A stretch of 64,000 nt of DNA. It comes from CAZVEE01 sp964625525. Lineage in GTDB: Bacteria > Pseudomonadota > Alphaproteobacteria > JAJFIK01. The position numbers and the translations under genes are program-made. Of this stretch, positions 35,843-45,585 are shown one piece after another. Location: NCBI GenBank assembly GCA_964625525.1, contig CAZVEE010000010.1:1-64000 (forward strand). The letters run 5' to 3'. Numbering within the stretch: position 1 is the first letter of the stretch; each line of letters opens with the position of its first letter. The notes beneath the pieces are model-generated. The model did not search any database. It was not told the origin of the DNA and saw nothing but the letters and a program-made list of their open reading frames with translations.

Positions 35843-36792
35843 GCCGCCCCTTCCGTGTGAGTCACGCGCTCGACGAGATCTTTCAGGTCCGGCCGCGCGA
35901 CGCTCAAGCTGCCGGGGACAATTCCGCGACTGCCGAGCCAGCCCATCAACTCCCGCAACGCGCCTTCCCCGTCGATCAGGCCGCGCCAGGCGCGTCCGTC
36001 TTGCGTGTCGTGCAGGCCGATGGAGCGGAAGAATGCCTCTTGCGCCGGGTCCGGCCGGGCGGGGCAGGTGAGAGAGACCACGCGCTGGCGCCCGAAGTCG
36101 GACTGGTTGAGCTCCGCCGCCGAGGTCTCCACGCGCAACGCGCCCCCGACCAGCACGCCCATGCGGTCCGCCACCGCGCTCGCCTCACCCAGCTCATGGG
36201 TGGTCATGAAAATGGCAAGGCCACGCCCGCGCAACAGGCTGATCAGTCCGCGGAAGTCCTTCTTGGATTGTTCATCAAGGCCGGCGGTGGGTTCGTCCAG
36301 CAGCAGCAGGGCCGGCTCATGCAAGAGGGCCGCAGCGATGTGGACGCGCCGGCGCATCCCCCCCGACAGCCGCGCCGCCCGCGCGTCGCTCTTGTCCTGA
36401 AGGCCGAGCCGGGTCAGCAGATCCTGGGCCCGCTCCCGCGCGGCGCGCCGCGATAGCCCGTAGACGGCTCCAAACAAGTGGAGGTTTTCTTCCGCTGTCA
36501 AATGATCAAACAGCGCGATGCGCTGAGGCACCATCCCCAGATGGCGCCGTGCCCGCGCATCGCCGCGGGTGTCGAACCCGGCGATACGGATCGCCCCCTC
36601 GGTCACGGCCTGATGGCCCGCAATGGCGCTCATCAAAGTGGATTTGCCCGCCCCATTGGGACCAAGCAGCACATAGACCTCGCCAGGCCCAACCGAGAGA
36701 GACACGCTGTTCAACGCCTGGAACGCGCCATAGCGCACCGAGACGGAGTCCACGTGGAGAGGCAGGGGCGGGACCCCGTCAGACGTTGGCAT
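35839..36792 (-). CDS. ABC transporter ATP-binding protein
   Basis: 317 residues. Walker A GPNGAGKST (44-52), signature LSGGMRRRVHIA, Walker B LLLLDEPTAGLD and the His-loop MTTHEL are all intact. About 90 residues follow the nucleotide-binding domain, a usual feature of the DrrA/NatA type. It drives the ABC-2 permease encoded next. The ATG ends at 36792 and lies 14 bases inside the end of crtE, so the two genes overlap out of frame. Confidence 0.94.
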   Translation of the reverse strand: MPTSDGVPPLPLHVDSVSVRYGAFQALNSVSLSVGPGEVYVLLGPNGAGKSTLMSAIAGHQAVTEGAIRIAGFDTRGDARARRHLGMVPQRIALFDHLTAEENLHLFGAVYGLSRRAARERAQDLLTRLGLQDKSDARAARLSGGMRRRVHIAAALLHEPALLLLDEPTAGLDEQSKKDFRGLISLLRGRGLAIFMTTHELGEASAVADRMGVLVGGALRVETSAAELNQSDFGRQRVVSLTCPARPDPAQEAFFRSIGLHDTQDGRAWRGLIDGEGALRELMGWLGSRGIVPGSLSVARPDLKDLVERVTHTEGAA

Positions 36793-37720
36793 GTCCGTCG
36801 ATGCTCTTGTTCAGGCGAAGGTCGATCTGAGTCAGAACTTTCTGCTCTAGGAACGTACAGAAAATGTCGAGACAGGCCCAGTCCGGATGCCGCTGCGCCA
36901 GCGCGCGCGCCTCGCTCAAGTAGAGTTTCGCCGTCTCATGGGCCTTGGAAATGCCCAGCATGGTCACGAGCGTTGTGCGGTCATCATCTTGGGCCACATC
37001 TTTGCCGCTGGCCATCTGGTTCGACATCACATCGATCAAATCATCGTAAGCCTGAAAGGCGAGGCCAAGATTCATGCCGTAATCGTGCAGCGCGCGTCGA
37101 TCATCCGCGCTCGCCCCCCCCAAACAGCCACCCATTTCTGCCGCCGCGCTGAACAGCGCGCCGGTCTTGCGCGCATGCATGCGGATCAGGCTGTCCAGGT
37201 CGCGCGCCTGCCCGCCGCCTTGCAGGTCTTCATACTGGCCGGCGACGAGACCCTGATAGCCGATGGCCGTGCCCAGCACCCGCACCAGGTCAAGCCGGGT
37301 GTCGCAGGTCAGGCTCTGCTCTCGGGTCAACACGGCAAACCCTTCGGAGATCATCCCGATCGCGGCCAGAATCGCGGTGTTTTCGCCATAGATGCTGTGA
37401 TTGGTGGGGCGGCCCCGGCGTAAATTCGCATCGTCCATACACGGCAAATCATCAAGTACCAGCGAGGCCGTGTGCACCATTTCCAGCGCGCAGGCGCTGT
37501 CCGCACTTGCCTTGCGCGGCACGCAAAAGGCGTCGGCCGACAGCGTGACCAGGATTGCGCGCAGGCGTTTGGCGGGCGCCAGCAGGCTATGCCGCACCGA
37601 GCGCATCAGGTCTTCCGGCAAGTCTTCAGAACCCACATGCAGCCCGTGCAGCCGGTCCTCGATGGACTGGCGCAGGGCATGAAGATCAGCTTCGAACGCC
37701 GTCAAGCTCACCGCACTCAT
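36779..37720 (-). CDS. crtE: Geranylgeranyl diphosphate synthase (polyprenyl synthetase family)
   Basis: 313 residues from the ATG ending at 37720. The first Asp-rich motif is DDLPCMDD (Asp90, Asp91, Asp96), i.e. the DDxxxxD form common in bacterial GGPP/FPP synthases, with RRGRPTNH after it. The second is YDDLID (226-230). It makes C20 diphosphate from IPP for CrtB. The usual GGKR loop reads LAPAKRLR here. A longer frame upstream lacks a ribosome site. It is divergent from crtI and overlaps the downstream ABC ATPase gene. Confidence 0.93.
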   Translation of the reverse strand: MSAVSLTAFEADLHALRQSIEDRLHGLHVGSEDLPEDLMRSVRHSLLAPAKRLRAILVTLSADAFCVPRKASADSACALEMVHTASLVLDDLPCMDDANLRRGRPTNHSIYGENTAILAAIGMISEGFAVLTREQSLTCDTRLDLVRVLGTAIGYQGLVAGQYEDLQGGGQARDLDSLIRMHARKTGALFSAAAEMGGCLGGASADDRRALHDYGMNLGLAFQAYDDLIDVMSNQMASGKDVAQDDDRTTLVTMLGISKAHETAKLYLSEARALAQRHPDWACLDIFCTFLEQKVLTQIDLRLNKSIDGHANV

Positions 37721-37917
37721 TGGTCCCTTGTCCTGTTCCCCATCGATCCCCAACACATCAGACCCCGTCCGCGGTGATTTGCACGCTGTAAGTACGCTGC
37801 TGTGGCCTGGGCGGATCTGCCGCACCCGCCGTAAAATGCAGGGCGTGACGGTCTCGCCTTTCCCCCTCCACGATTTATACTCCCTCGCACTTTTCCATGG
37901 GGAGACGGACCAACGCC
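37721..37917. promoter_or_regulatory. Divergent crtE-crtI promoter region
   Basis: 197 bases. TTTATACT at about 37878, some 40 bases ahead of the crtI start, resembles a -10 hexamer (TATACT). No TGT-N12-ACA site was found here, unlike the crtY upstream region. Confidence 0.4.
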
Positions 37918-39444
37918 ATGACAGAATTGCACACCTCCGCGCCCGCGACGCGCGCAAAAACGGCGCGATCGACGGCCATCGTGATTGGCGCGGGGTTTGG
38001 TGGCTTGGCGGCCGCCCTGCGACTGGCTGCCAAAGGCTATGAGGTGAGCGTGGTGGATCGCGCGCCGCGGGCAGGCGGCCGCGCTCAAGTGTTCGAGCGC
38101 GGCGGCTTCCGCCACGATGCGGGTCCGACCGTGATTACGGCGCCCTTCCTGTTTGAAGAACTGTTCACACTGCACGGCCGGTCCATGGCGGATTACGTCA
38201 AGCTGGTGCCGGTCGAGCCTTGGTATCGTTTTACCTATCCCGATGGTGACAAGTTCGATTACGGCGGCACAATCGAGGATACGCTGGCGGAGATCCGCCG
38301 CATCCACGCTCCCGACGCTGATGGGTATCTCAAGCTGCTGGAGCATTCCGAGCGGATCTTCGATGTGGGCTTCACCGATCTGGCCGATCAGCCATTCCAT
38401 GAGATCGGCACCATGCTGGCGCAGGTTCCCGCGCTCGTGCGCCTGGAGAGCTATCGGACCGTCTGGGGCATGGTGACGAAGTATCTCAAGCACCCGAAGA
38501 TACAGCAGGCCTTCTCGATTCAGCCCCTGCTGGTGGGCGGCAATCCTTTCGAGACCACCAGCATTTACAGCCTTATTCACTTCCTGGAGCGCAAATGGGG
38601 CGTGCATTTCGCCATGGGCGGCACGGGCGCACTGGTGGATGGGCTGGTCAAGCTTGCCGAGGAAGTGGGGATAAGCTTCAGCTACACCACCACGGTCAGC
38701 CGCCTCGACATCAGCGATGGTCGCGTTACGGGCGTGGCGCTGGATGACGGCCGGCATCTCGATGCGGATGTGGTGGTCTCCAATGCCGATCCCATGCACC
38801 TCTATAAAGAGATGGTGCCGCGCGAAAATCTCACGACCATGACGCGGCTCAAGCAGTCTGCCGCCCACCTCTCCATGGGGCTGTACGTGCTTTATTTCGG
38901 CACCACCCGCCCCTATCCGGATGTGGTGCACCACACCATCTGGCTCGGTCAGCGCTATGAAGAGCTCTTGCATGAGATCTTCCATGGCAAGGAGATGCCG
39001 GAGGACTTCTCTCTCTATGTGCACCGCCCCACGGCGACGGATCCGAGCTTCGCGCCCGAGGGATGCGATTCCTTCTATGTGCTGTGCCCGGTCCCGAATC
39101 TGCGCGCGCCAATCGACTGGTCGGTGGAAGGGCAACGCCTGTCCGATCGCATTGTCGAGGCTCTGGACAAGACCATGCTGCCGGGTCTGAAGGAGTGCAT
39201 TGTCGAGGACTTCTTCATGACGCCCCAGGATTTCGCCGACAATTATCTCAGCGATGCAGGGGCCGGGTTCTCAGTCGCACCGAAATTTCGCCAGTCCGCG
39301 TGGTTCCGCTTCCATAACAAAAGCGAGAGCTTGGAAAATCTCTACCTGGTCGGCGCGGGGACCCATCCCGGTGCCGGACTGCCCGGTGTGGTGTCGTCCG
39401 CTAAGGTCATCGACCGGCTGATCCCACCCGCGCCGCAAGCCTGA
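37918..39444 (+). CDS. crtI: Phytoene desaturase
   Basis: 508 residues from ATG 37918 (GGGGAGACGG upstream); an upstream in-frame ATG lacks a ribosome site. The FAD-binding start IVIGAGFGGLAAALRLA (GAGFGG 24-29) and EVSVVDRAPRAGGRAQVF are typical, and the C-terminal signature LVGAGTHPGAGLPGVVSSAK is the CrtI family mark. It converts phytoene to lycopene in four desaturation steps. It is divergent from crtE. Confidence 0.95.
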   Translation: MTELHTSAPATRAKTARSTAIVIGAGFGGLAAALRLAAKGYEVSVVDRAPRAGGRAQVFERGGFRHDAGPTVITAPFLFEELFTLHGRSMADYVKLVPVEPWYRFTYPDGDKFDYGGTIEDTLAEIRRIHAPDADGYLKLLEHSERIFDVGFTDLADQPFHEIGTMLAQVPALVRLESYRTVWGMVTKYLKHPKIQQAFSIQPLLVGGNPFETTSIYSLIHFLERKWGVHFAMGGTGALVDGLVKLAEEVGISFSYTTTVSRLDISDGRVTGVALDDGRHLDADVVVSNADPMHLYKEMVPRENLTTMTRLKQSAAHLSMGLYVLYFGTTRPYPDVVHHTIWLGQRYEELLHEIFHGKEMPEDFSLYVHRPTATDPSFAPEGCDSFYVLCPVPNLRAPIDWSVEGQRLSDRIVEALDKTMLPGLKECIVEDFFMTPQDFADNYLSDAGAGFSVAPKFRQSAWFRFHNKSESLENLYLVGAGTHPGAGLPGVVSSAKVIDRLIPPAPQA

Positions 39445-39488
39445 CATCCGGACCGAACGCAACGAACCCTAAGGTCTAAGCGCCATGA

Positions 39489-39518
39489 CCGTAACCGGAG
39501 TTACTATTTCGGTTGCGG
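39489..39518 (+). other. Leader hairpin upstream of a TonB-dependent receptor
   Basis: CCGTAACCG pairs with CGGTTGCGG (nine pairs, one of them a T-G wobble) around a 12-base loop, about 97 bases ahead of the receptor ATG. No T-tract follows, so it is more likely an mRNA leader element, or possibly the end of the crtI message. Confidence 0.4.
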
Positions 39519-39614
39519 CATACTGTGTCCTTCCAGCACTAGCGCCCCCCGCCCGGTTGAGGTTCAAAAAGAGGGAAAGTCCTAAAGCCTGATTTATTGA
39601 TCTAGGGGGTTTCC

Positions 39615-42131
39615 ATGGTTCGGCTGAAACACGTCTTGCTGGCCGGTGTTGCCGTATCCGCCGCGCTCACCGTGCAACCGCTGCCCGCATTTGGGCAGAA
39701 TGACCTGGTGACCGAGCGCATCGTGGTGACCACCCAGAAGCGCGAAGAATCCATCCTGGATGTGCCGCTCTCCATCACCGCGGTGTCGGGCGAGTTCCTG
39801 GACAGTGCCGGCATCACCGATCTTGATGACCTGTCGGACTTCGTGCCGGGCTTCCAGCTTCAACTCCAGAGCATCAACACGCCGAGCTTCGTGATCCGCG
39901 GGATTACGTCCGACGCCTCCGAGCCCGACTCCGAGCCGAACGTCTCCGTCTTCTATGACGGCATTCCGGCCAGCCGGAGCGGTGGCTCGGTGATCGAGCT
40001 GTTCGACCTGGAGCGGGTGGAAGTGGCCAAAGGCCCGCAAGGGACCCTGTTCAGCCGCGGCGCTTCCAACGGCGCCATCAACTTCATTATGCGCAAGCCC
40101 AGCGACGAGTATGAGGCCTACGCCAAGGTGGAGTTCGGCAACTACAACAGCGAGCGCTATGAAGGTGTCGTGAACGCGCCCGTCATCGAAGATGGGCTGT
40201 TCGTGCGCCTGGGCGCGGTGTTCCATCAGCGCGATGGCTTTATCCCCAACGAAGCCCGCAATGGTGACGAGCAGCAGGGCAAGGACAGCTTGCAGCTGCG
40301 TGGATCCTTTACCGCCATTCCGACCGATGAACTGGAAGTGACCGTGATCGGCTACTACCAGTATGACCAGCCGGACCCCACGGGCTTTAAGACGCTCGTG
40401 CCGGCGCTGGTCGCTGCTGATCCGCTGCTCACCGACACCGACCCCTTTGGAGAGTACGCCCAGGACTCCGCGATCTTCACCAAGCGGGAAGTCTACGGCG
40501 CAACCGTGCTGGGTGAGTATCAACTCAATGAGGCGATCACCATCGCCTCCACGACGGGCTATCGTGAGTTTCAGACCACGGATCGCTTTGATCCGGACGG
40601 CACCTCGCTCTTCATCATCGATTCCCTGGAAGATGATTATGGCCGCGTGCTGTTCCACGAGTTCCGCGCCTCCTATGACGGCGAGGGGCCGCTTTCGGGC
40701 TTTGCCGGCGCGTCTTACTACAATGAAGAAGCAAGCCGCCGTCGCCTGTTCGAGATCAATCAGGAAACAACCCTGAACAATGTGCTGCCGCTGCTGGCGG
40801 GCGGCGTGGCGTTGCCCCCGGTTGCCGGCCTGCCGCCGGTCGCCGAGGATGTCTTCGTCAATAATGAGACCACCAGTTTCTCGGTCTTTGCCGATCTGAC
40901 CTATGACATCACCGAAACGGTGTCCTTCACCGCCGGTGGTCGTTGGACCCACGACAACAAAGAGCTCGACTTCACGTCACAGACGGTGGAATCGGAGTTC
41001 TTCCCGGGCTTCTCCGTGCCCGGATCGCTCCTCCCGCTAGCGCTGTCGGACTTCTCTCAGCTCTTTGCGTTTGCCGCTGGTGATCTGGGCGCGTTGGGCC
41101 GCTTCGTGGACTCCCTGCCCACGAACCCGTTCAGCCCGGGCAATGACGTGCTGCTGGGGGCGTTGGCCAGCGATTTCGGCCTCGATTTCACCAACCCGCA
41201 GATCCAGGCGCTGTTGACGCCGGAGCAGTTGGGCCGTCTGCAGATTATCGAAACCAATGCGTTGGAAGGGACCACGGCCGGTCAGACCCTGACCACCGAT
41301 GACACTTTCAGCTATTTCGAGCCGCGCTTTATTCTGGAGTGGCGCTTCCAGCCCGATTGGCTGGCCTATGCCAGCTATTCCTGGGGGATCCGCTCCGGCG
41401 GCGTGGAAATCGAGCCGCGCCTGGGCACCACCGAAAGCGCGTTCAGCCGCAGCGTGAACCCCGAACGGGTCACGTCCTACGAAGTCGGCCTGAAGGGGGC
41501 GTTCGATTGGGATGGTCTTTATCTGCAATTGGAAGGCGCCGGTTTCTACTACGATTACGAGGACTTCCAGACCCTGATCGTGCAGCAGGGCTCCTTGCAG
41601 AACGTGAATGCGGGTGCGGCCGATGCCAAGGGCTTTGAACTGGCGGCCAACGCGGCGTTCGATTTCGGCCTGGATGCATTCGCCAATATCGGCTTTATCG
41701 ATGGCGGGTTCGAAGAAGGCTCCACCGCCGGTGTGATCGGTGATCCTATCGATCTGTCCGGGAATGAGTTCCGCCTGACGCCGAAATGGACCGTTTCGGG
41801 TGGTGTGAGCTACACCCGCCCATTGTCGGAACAGCTTACCGGCTTTGCCTCGCTGCTGGCCAGCTACCGCTCCTCTCAGTTCTTTAATCCGGAGAATGAT
41901 CTGGCTACGGATACCGTGCCGGTCGATCTGGCCGAGGACGGCTACACCATCGTGACCTTGAATGCGGGTCTTGTCTTCCGCGAGCAGTTCGAGTTGCGCG
42001 GCCGCATCGAGAACCTGTTTGACGAGGAATATCTCATTGACGCGGGGAACACGGGCCGCATCCTGGGTATTCCCACAGCCATTCGCGGCCAGCCGCGCCT
42101 GTGGACCGTGGGCGTGACCGCACGCTTCTAA
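39615..42131 (+). CDS. TonB-dependent outer membrane receptor
   Basis: 838 residues. The signal peptide is followed by a TonB-box-like RIVVTTQKREESI (about 36-48) and a plug domain with LDDLSDFVPGFQL and DLERVEVAKGPQGTLFSRGA. The C-terminal beta-barrel ends in LWTVGVTARF, with the terminal Phe needed for Bam-dependent assembly. Large receptors of this type carry iron chelates, vitamin B12, glycans or other bulky ligands. The substrate is unknown; position after the carotenoid cluster is suggestive only. Family length fits. Confidence 0.93.
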   Translation: MVRLKHVLLAGVAVSAALTVQPLPAFGQNDLVTERIVVTTQKREESILDVPLSITAVSGEFLDSAGITDLDDLSDFVPGFQLQLQSINTPSFVIRGITSDASEPDSEPNVSVFYDGIPASRSGGSVIELFDLERVEVAKGPQGTLFSRGASNGAINFIMRKPSDEYEAYAKVEFGNYNSERYEGVVNAPVIEDGLFVRLGAVFHQRDGFIPNEARNGDEQQGKDSLQLRGSFTAIPTDELEVTVIGYYQYDQPDPTGFKTLVPALVAADPLLTDTDPFGEYAQDSAIFTKREVYGATVLGEYQLNEAITIASTTGYREFQTTDRFDPDGTSLFIIDSLEDDYGRVLFHEFRASYDGEGPLSGFAGASYYNEEASRRRLFEINQETTLNNVLPLLAGGVALPPVAGLPPVAEDVFVNNETTSFSVFADLTYDITETVSFTAGGRWTHDNKELDFTSQTVESEFFPGFSVPGSLLPLALSDFSQLFAFAAGDLGALGRFVDSLPTNPFSPGNDVLLGALASDFGLDFTNPQIQALLTPEQLGRLQIIETNALEGTTAGQTLTTDDTFSYFEPRFILEWRFQPDWLAYASYSWGIRSGGVEIEPRLGTTESAFSRSVNPERVTSYEVGLKGAFDWDGLYLQLEGAGFYYDYEDFQTLIVQQGSLQNVNAGAADAKGFELAANAAFDFGLDAFANIGFIDGGFEEGSTAGVIGDPIDLSGNEFRLTPKWTVSGGVSYTRPLSEQLTGFASLLASYRSSQFFNPENDLATDTVPVDLAEDGYTIVTLNAGLVFREQFELRGRIENLFDEEYLIDAGNTGRILGIPTAIRGQPRLWTVGVTARF

Positions 42132-42167
42132 GCGCTAGAGCGTGCATTCAGGAAAAGGGGGGGCGGT

Positions 42168-42181
42168 TTTCCGGCCGGAAA
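42168..42181. repeat. 14-bp perfect palindrome
   Basis: TTTCCGGCCGGAAA lies 37 bases after the receptor stop codon, between it and the direct repeat at 42206. It could be part of a weak terminator or a protein-binding site. Confidence 0.5.
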
Positions 42182-42205
42182 GCCCGCCAAACCAACGACC
42201 GAGAG

Positions 42206-42231
42206 CCGTTTCAATGATCTGATTTTCAATG
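42206..42231 (+). repeat. Left copy of a 26-bp repeat flanking the TIR/SLATT-like pair
   Basis: The 26-mer begins CCGTTTCAATGATCTG and matches the copy at 46837-46862 at 24 of 26 positions, in the same orientation. It sits between the TonB-dependent receptor and the TIR gene, exactly on the edge of the gene pair. Confidence 0.8.
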
Positions 42232-42246
42232 GGCCGGACTCTGGTG

Positions 42247-45200
42247 TCAGGGCTTGTAAACCCGGACGGCCGGATGATCCGTCCGCAGACCGGTACAGAC
42301 CAGGCGGATCGCCACGGCGATGCCCTGATTATTCCGGTTGAGACCATTGGGATTGTCTTCCTGGCGGCTGTGCACTGACAAAGCGTGTTCCGTTAGCCCG
42401 ATTTCAGGGCGATTTTCCTGGGTGAAGTAAGCGCCACCTTTTGTGGTGCGCCAGCGGTGCTCGTCACTCTCCCCATGCTCCAGGGCCGGATCGCCGACAT
42501 CATCAAAGGCATTCAGACACCATTCATAGGCATTGCCGCTCATATCGGAGGCGCCGATGGGGGAGTCTCCATGCGGGTAAAGTCCCGTGGCGACGAATTG
42601 GGAATTGGCCTTCTGATTGCTGGTCCGCCCGCTATCCCACGCGTGCCCCCACGGATAGAGATAATCCGACCGTCCTGCCGTTGCCGCTTGAATCCACTCC
42701 GCTTCGAAGGGAAGGCGCAGTTCGGCGCCTTCTGTCAGGAAGCCGAGCATGCGATAGCGATCTGTGAGCCAACGGCTGAACGCCACGGCCTGATACCAGG
42801 TGACATATTGCGCTGGTTTGTTTAGGGCGCCGGGCTGAGGGCGTGGCTGATTGCCAAACCATTTGTGATGACCGGTCTTCTGCGGGAACCCGGCCCACCA
42901 GCGGTCTTCCTTGAAGTGGTCCGGTCGCTCTCGGCCGGACCCCGTGAACAGACCATATTGCGCCAGTGTGATGGGATACTTTGTGATCCACAGCGGCTGT
43001 TGAACGGGTTGCGGTTCGCTTTGTGCCCCATGTTGCTCTGCCGATGATGTATCCAGATCATCTGTATAAATGCTTACTTGCCCCGGTGGCACGGGGCACC
43101 AGAGAAGGTCCGGCAGCCCGCCCATCTCATCGGTTGCGTCTGCAACGAGAGGGCGGGCGGCCTCTAGCTGTGCGCGCCGGTCTTCGGGCAGTTCTGTATC
43201 GAGCCATACCCGGATGCGCGCCGGGGTCAACACATTCACGCCGTCACGCAAGTCACCATACTGAACGGCTTTGTTTTCCTCAAACCGGGTGCCGAGCGCT
43301 GGTAGTCGCTCGCCGATTTCCGCCCGCCATGTATGGTCCGCATAAGGAGAGTGGAGTTCCCGCAACAGTCGCTCAGCTTCTGGTCGAATGAAGCTCTTGA
43401 GCGGCTCTTCTACCGCCTCACGGGCAGTCCCGAGCTGTTCCAGCGCCTGCCAGACATCGTCAAGCCGTCCTTGCAACCACATGCGACTCCGGTCGAAATC
43501 CAGACGCGCTTTGTCCAAATCATCCCGGCTCGTGTCGCCCAGTTCCGACCGGTCGCGTGCCCACGCGGTTGCGTCCTGTTCCGCCTGGCGCTTAAACCAG
43601 AGCGAGCCTTGCGCCTGGTCGAGCCAGCCTTTCAGCAATGGCCACCGGCGCAACACCGCCTCATGGGCCACCTCGTACCGTCCGTCTTTGCGCTTTGTCA
43701 CCAAGCGCGCCTTGTCGACCAGCTGGTCCAGCAGGTCTTCCGCGCCGTGGGGGAGTTCGTCAAGGGACGCAATCCGGCGCAGCACCTGGCCGTTGTCCTC
43801 AGAGACCGTCGCCAGATGCGGGATGAAGATCTGCTTGAGGCGAGGCCCATCCTCGGCTTCAAAAGTCTTCCCCAGTGTTTCGCTCACCACTTCGGTAATG
43901 GCGCCGGCGATGCCGCCTTCCCCGGTCTCACCGCCGATCCGGCGATACTGCTCCATCGTCATGCGTGGTGTGAGCTGGGGCGTCTTGTCATCGAGTCCTT
44001 TGTAAAGGCGCTGCAACACAAAAGCGAGCAGGGGTAGGGCGTCCTGGCCGGCGAGATCATCAATCAGGGCACGGACCAGGGCATCTTCGATTTCGATGCC
44101 GGCGCGTTCCGCCGGACCTTCAATGACCGCCTCATAGGCGCGTTCCCGCAAGGGGGAGAGGTCTTGCGTGGCCTTTTGCACGGGATCGCCCAGATGGCTA
44201 TCCGTTTGCAGGCGGTTATAACTGTCGGAACGAATGGCGGTGATGGCGATGAGGTTAACGCGTCGGTCCTCCTCGCTCAGCAAGCGGCCAAGGATCGCCC
44301 GCAGGCGCTCTGCCTCCGCCGTGCGCCTTTGTCCACCCGCATCAGCCGTGACTGCAACGGGGAACAGCTCTTCCCCCTGATCAATGGGGAGGATGAGAGG
44401 CAGCGGGTCTGTCACATCTTCCCAGCGGGCTTCGCCGGCTTGCACTCTCTGGGCTTCGCGCAACAGGGCGACAACCCGATCAACACAGGTCTCCAGGTCC
44501 TCTTCAAGCAGATCAAAGTCAAGCGCGCAGCCGCTGGCCGCCTCAAGGGCGGCAGTAAAGCCTTCTTGAGGTTGAGACAGCGCGTTCAGGCCTGGTCGTA
44601 TTGTCGGTAGGCAGAGGAATCCGGCACCGTCGTTTTCCTTCAATCTGGCTAGTACGCCCGCGCGCAGCAGCGACGACTTGCCCGAGCCAGAGGCCCCAAG
44701 AATGACCAGGAGCTTGGGCCCTGTACTGCCTTGCGCGCGCATGCGCTGGAGCCTCTCCAGCGTGTCACCGATTTCAGGCTCGCGACCGAAGAAAACGGGC
44801 GCGTCCTCCTCCTGAAGGGCCTTCAGGCCCAGATAAGGCTGGCGGCCCTCGCGCAGGGGCGGGCGGGTGGAGATGTTTAGCGCGCTCAGATGGCTTTCGA
44901 TCCGTGTCCAGATGGTGCGTAAAGCCTCGCGCCGGGCTTGCCGGCTCTCGATCCCGGTGTTTTGCAGCGATACGGAGAGTTCCTGAACGTTAAACTGACC
45001 GATGCTCTTAGCGGGGGAGTGTTTGAGAAACGCCCATGTTCCCTCGGTCAGCAGGATGGGAAGAATCTTGTAGTCGGGCTCTGCAGCCAGGGTTTCCAGC
45101 GCCCAGTCATATTCCTTCAGGCAAATGGCGCTATCGGCCCAGTCATTAGAGATCAGACACAGGAAAATCCGACTGTTGCGCACCGCGGTTTCCAGGCCCT

Positions 45201-45411
45201 GCTCCCAGCGGCTGCCCAAGGGCTCACTGGCCAGATCCAGATAAATGTCCCTGACGCCCTGTTTCTGCAGTTCCTGGCGCACTTGGAAGGCGGTTTCCTT
45301 GGTTTTGCGGGAATAGGAAATGAAGATCGTCCAGCGGCCGCTGGCGGTCCGCGTGTCGCCAGTGTCACTGCGCGCCGCATCGCCACGCCCACCCCAAAGC
45401 CAGTTCCACAT
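42247..45411 (-). CDS. TIR - STAND NTPase - FGE/SUMF1-like three-domain protein, candidate defence effector
   Basis: 1054 residues from the ATG ending at 45411 (GGAGAGGGGG upstream). TIR domain at about 26-160: WTIFISYSRK then ICLKEYDWAL, where Glu100 is in the position of the catalytic Glu of NAD-cleaving TIRs. STAND NTPase from about 190 (PYLGLKALQEEDAPVFFGRE), with Walker A GASGSGKSS (239-247), the DQGEELF Walker B-like segment and ITAIRSDSYNRL, matching the nSTAND1 group. A helical region follows, then an FGE-sulfatase/SUMF1-like C-domain (about 790-1054: WCPVPPGQ, ITKYPITLAQYG, MSGNAYEWCLNAF). In known STAND proteins the C-domain senses and the TIR acts, probably by NAD depletion. The function here is inferred. 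Confidence 0.88.
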   Translation of the reverse strand: MWNWLWGGRGDAARSDTGDTRTASGRWTIFISYSRKTKETAFQVRQELQKQGVRDIYLDLASEPLGSRWEQGLETAVRNSRIFLCLISNDWADSAICLKEYDWALETLAAEPDYKILPILLTEGTWAFLKHSPAKSIGQFNVQELSVSLQNTGIESRQARREALRTIWTRIESHLSALNISTRPPLREGRQPYLGLKALQEEDAPVFFGREPEIGDTLERLQRMRAQGSTGPKLLVILGASGSGKSSLLRAGVLARLKENDGAGFLCLPTIRPGLNALSQPQEGFTAALEAASGCALDFDLLEEDLETCVDRVVALLREAQRVQAGEARWEDVTDPLPLILPIDQGEELFPVAVTADAGGQRRTAEAERLRAILGRLLSEEDRRVNLIAITAIRSDSYNRLQTDSHLGDPVQKATQDLSPLRERAYEAVIEGPAERAGIEIEDALVRALIDDLAGQDALPLLAFVLQRLYKGLDDKTPQLTPRMTMEQYRRIGGETGEGGIAGAITEVVSETLGKTFEAEDGPRLKQIFIPHLATVSEDNGQVLRRIASLDELPHGAEDLLDQLVDKARLVTKRKDGRYEVAHEAVLRRWPLLKGWLDQAQGSLWFKRQAEQDATAWARDRSELGDTSRDDLDKARLDFDRSRMWLQGRLDDVWQALEQLGTAREAVEEPLKSFIRPEAERLLRELHSPYADHTWRAEIGERLPALGTRFEENKAVQYGDLRDGVNVLTPARIRVWLDTELPEDRRAQLEAARPLVADATDEMGGLPDLLWCPVPPGQVSIYTDDLDTSSAEQHGAQSEPQPVQQPLWITKYPITLAQYGLFTGSGRERPDHFKEDRWWAGFPQKTGHHKWFGNQPRPQPGALNKPAQYVTWYQAVAFSRWLTDRYRMLGFLTEGAELRLPFEAEWIQAATAGRSDYLYPWGHAWDSGRTSNQKANSQFVATGLYPHGDSPIGASDMSGNAYEWCLNAFDDVGDPALEHGESDEHRWRTTKGGAYFTQENRPEIGLTEHALSVHSRQEDNPNGLNRNNQGIAVAIRLVCTGLRTDHPAVRVYKP

Positions 45412-45585
45412 GGCCGCCCCCTCTCCGTCGTGTTCGCGTCTACAAAACCTTCTGTCTGGGAACAAAACTCTCCCATGAGGACCCATGCTACCGCAGAGGT
45501 CTTCAGGGTTGCAACTTCATTGACACCAGCACGGCAAGCTGGCAGCGTTTGGCCACACGGATCACGGCATGCGCAGGGGGATGCG

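Noticed and set aside
37717..39135. 472-codon minus-strand frame
   Set aside because: Overlaps crtI on the opposite strand and has shadow-like composition.
44938..45585. N-terminal extension of the SLATT-like protein to 44938
   Set aside because: That stretch is antisense to the TIR-STAND gene and lacks homology; ATG 45586 has AGGGGG just upstream.
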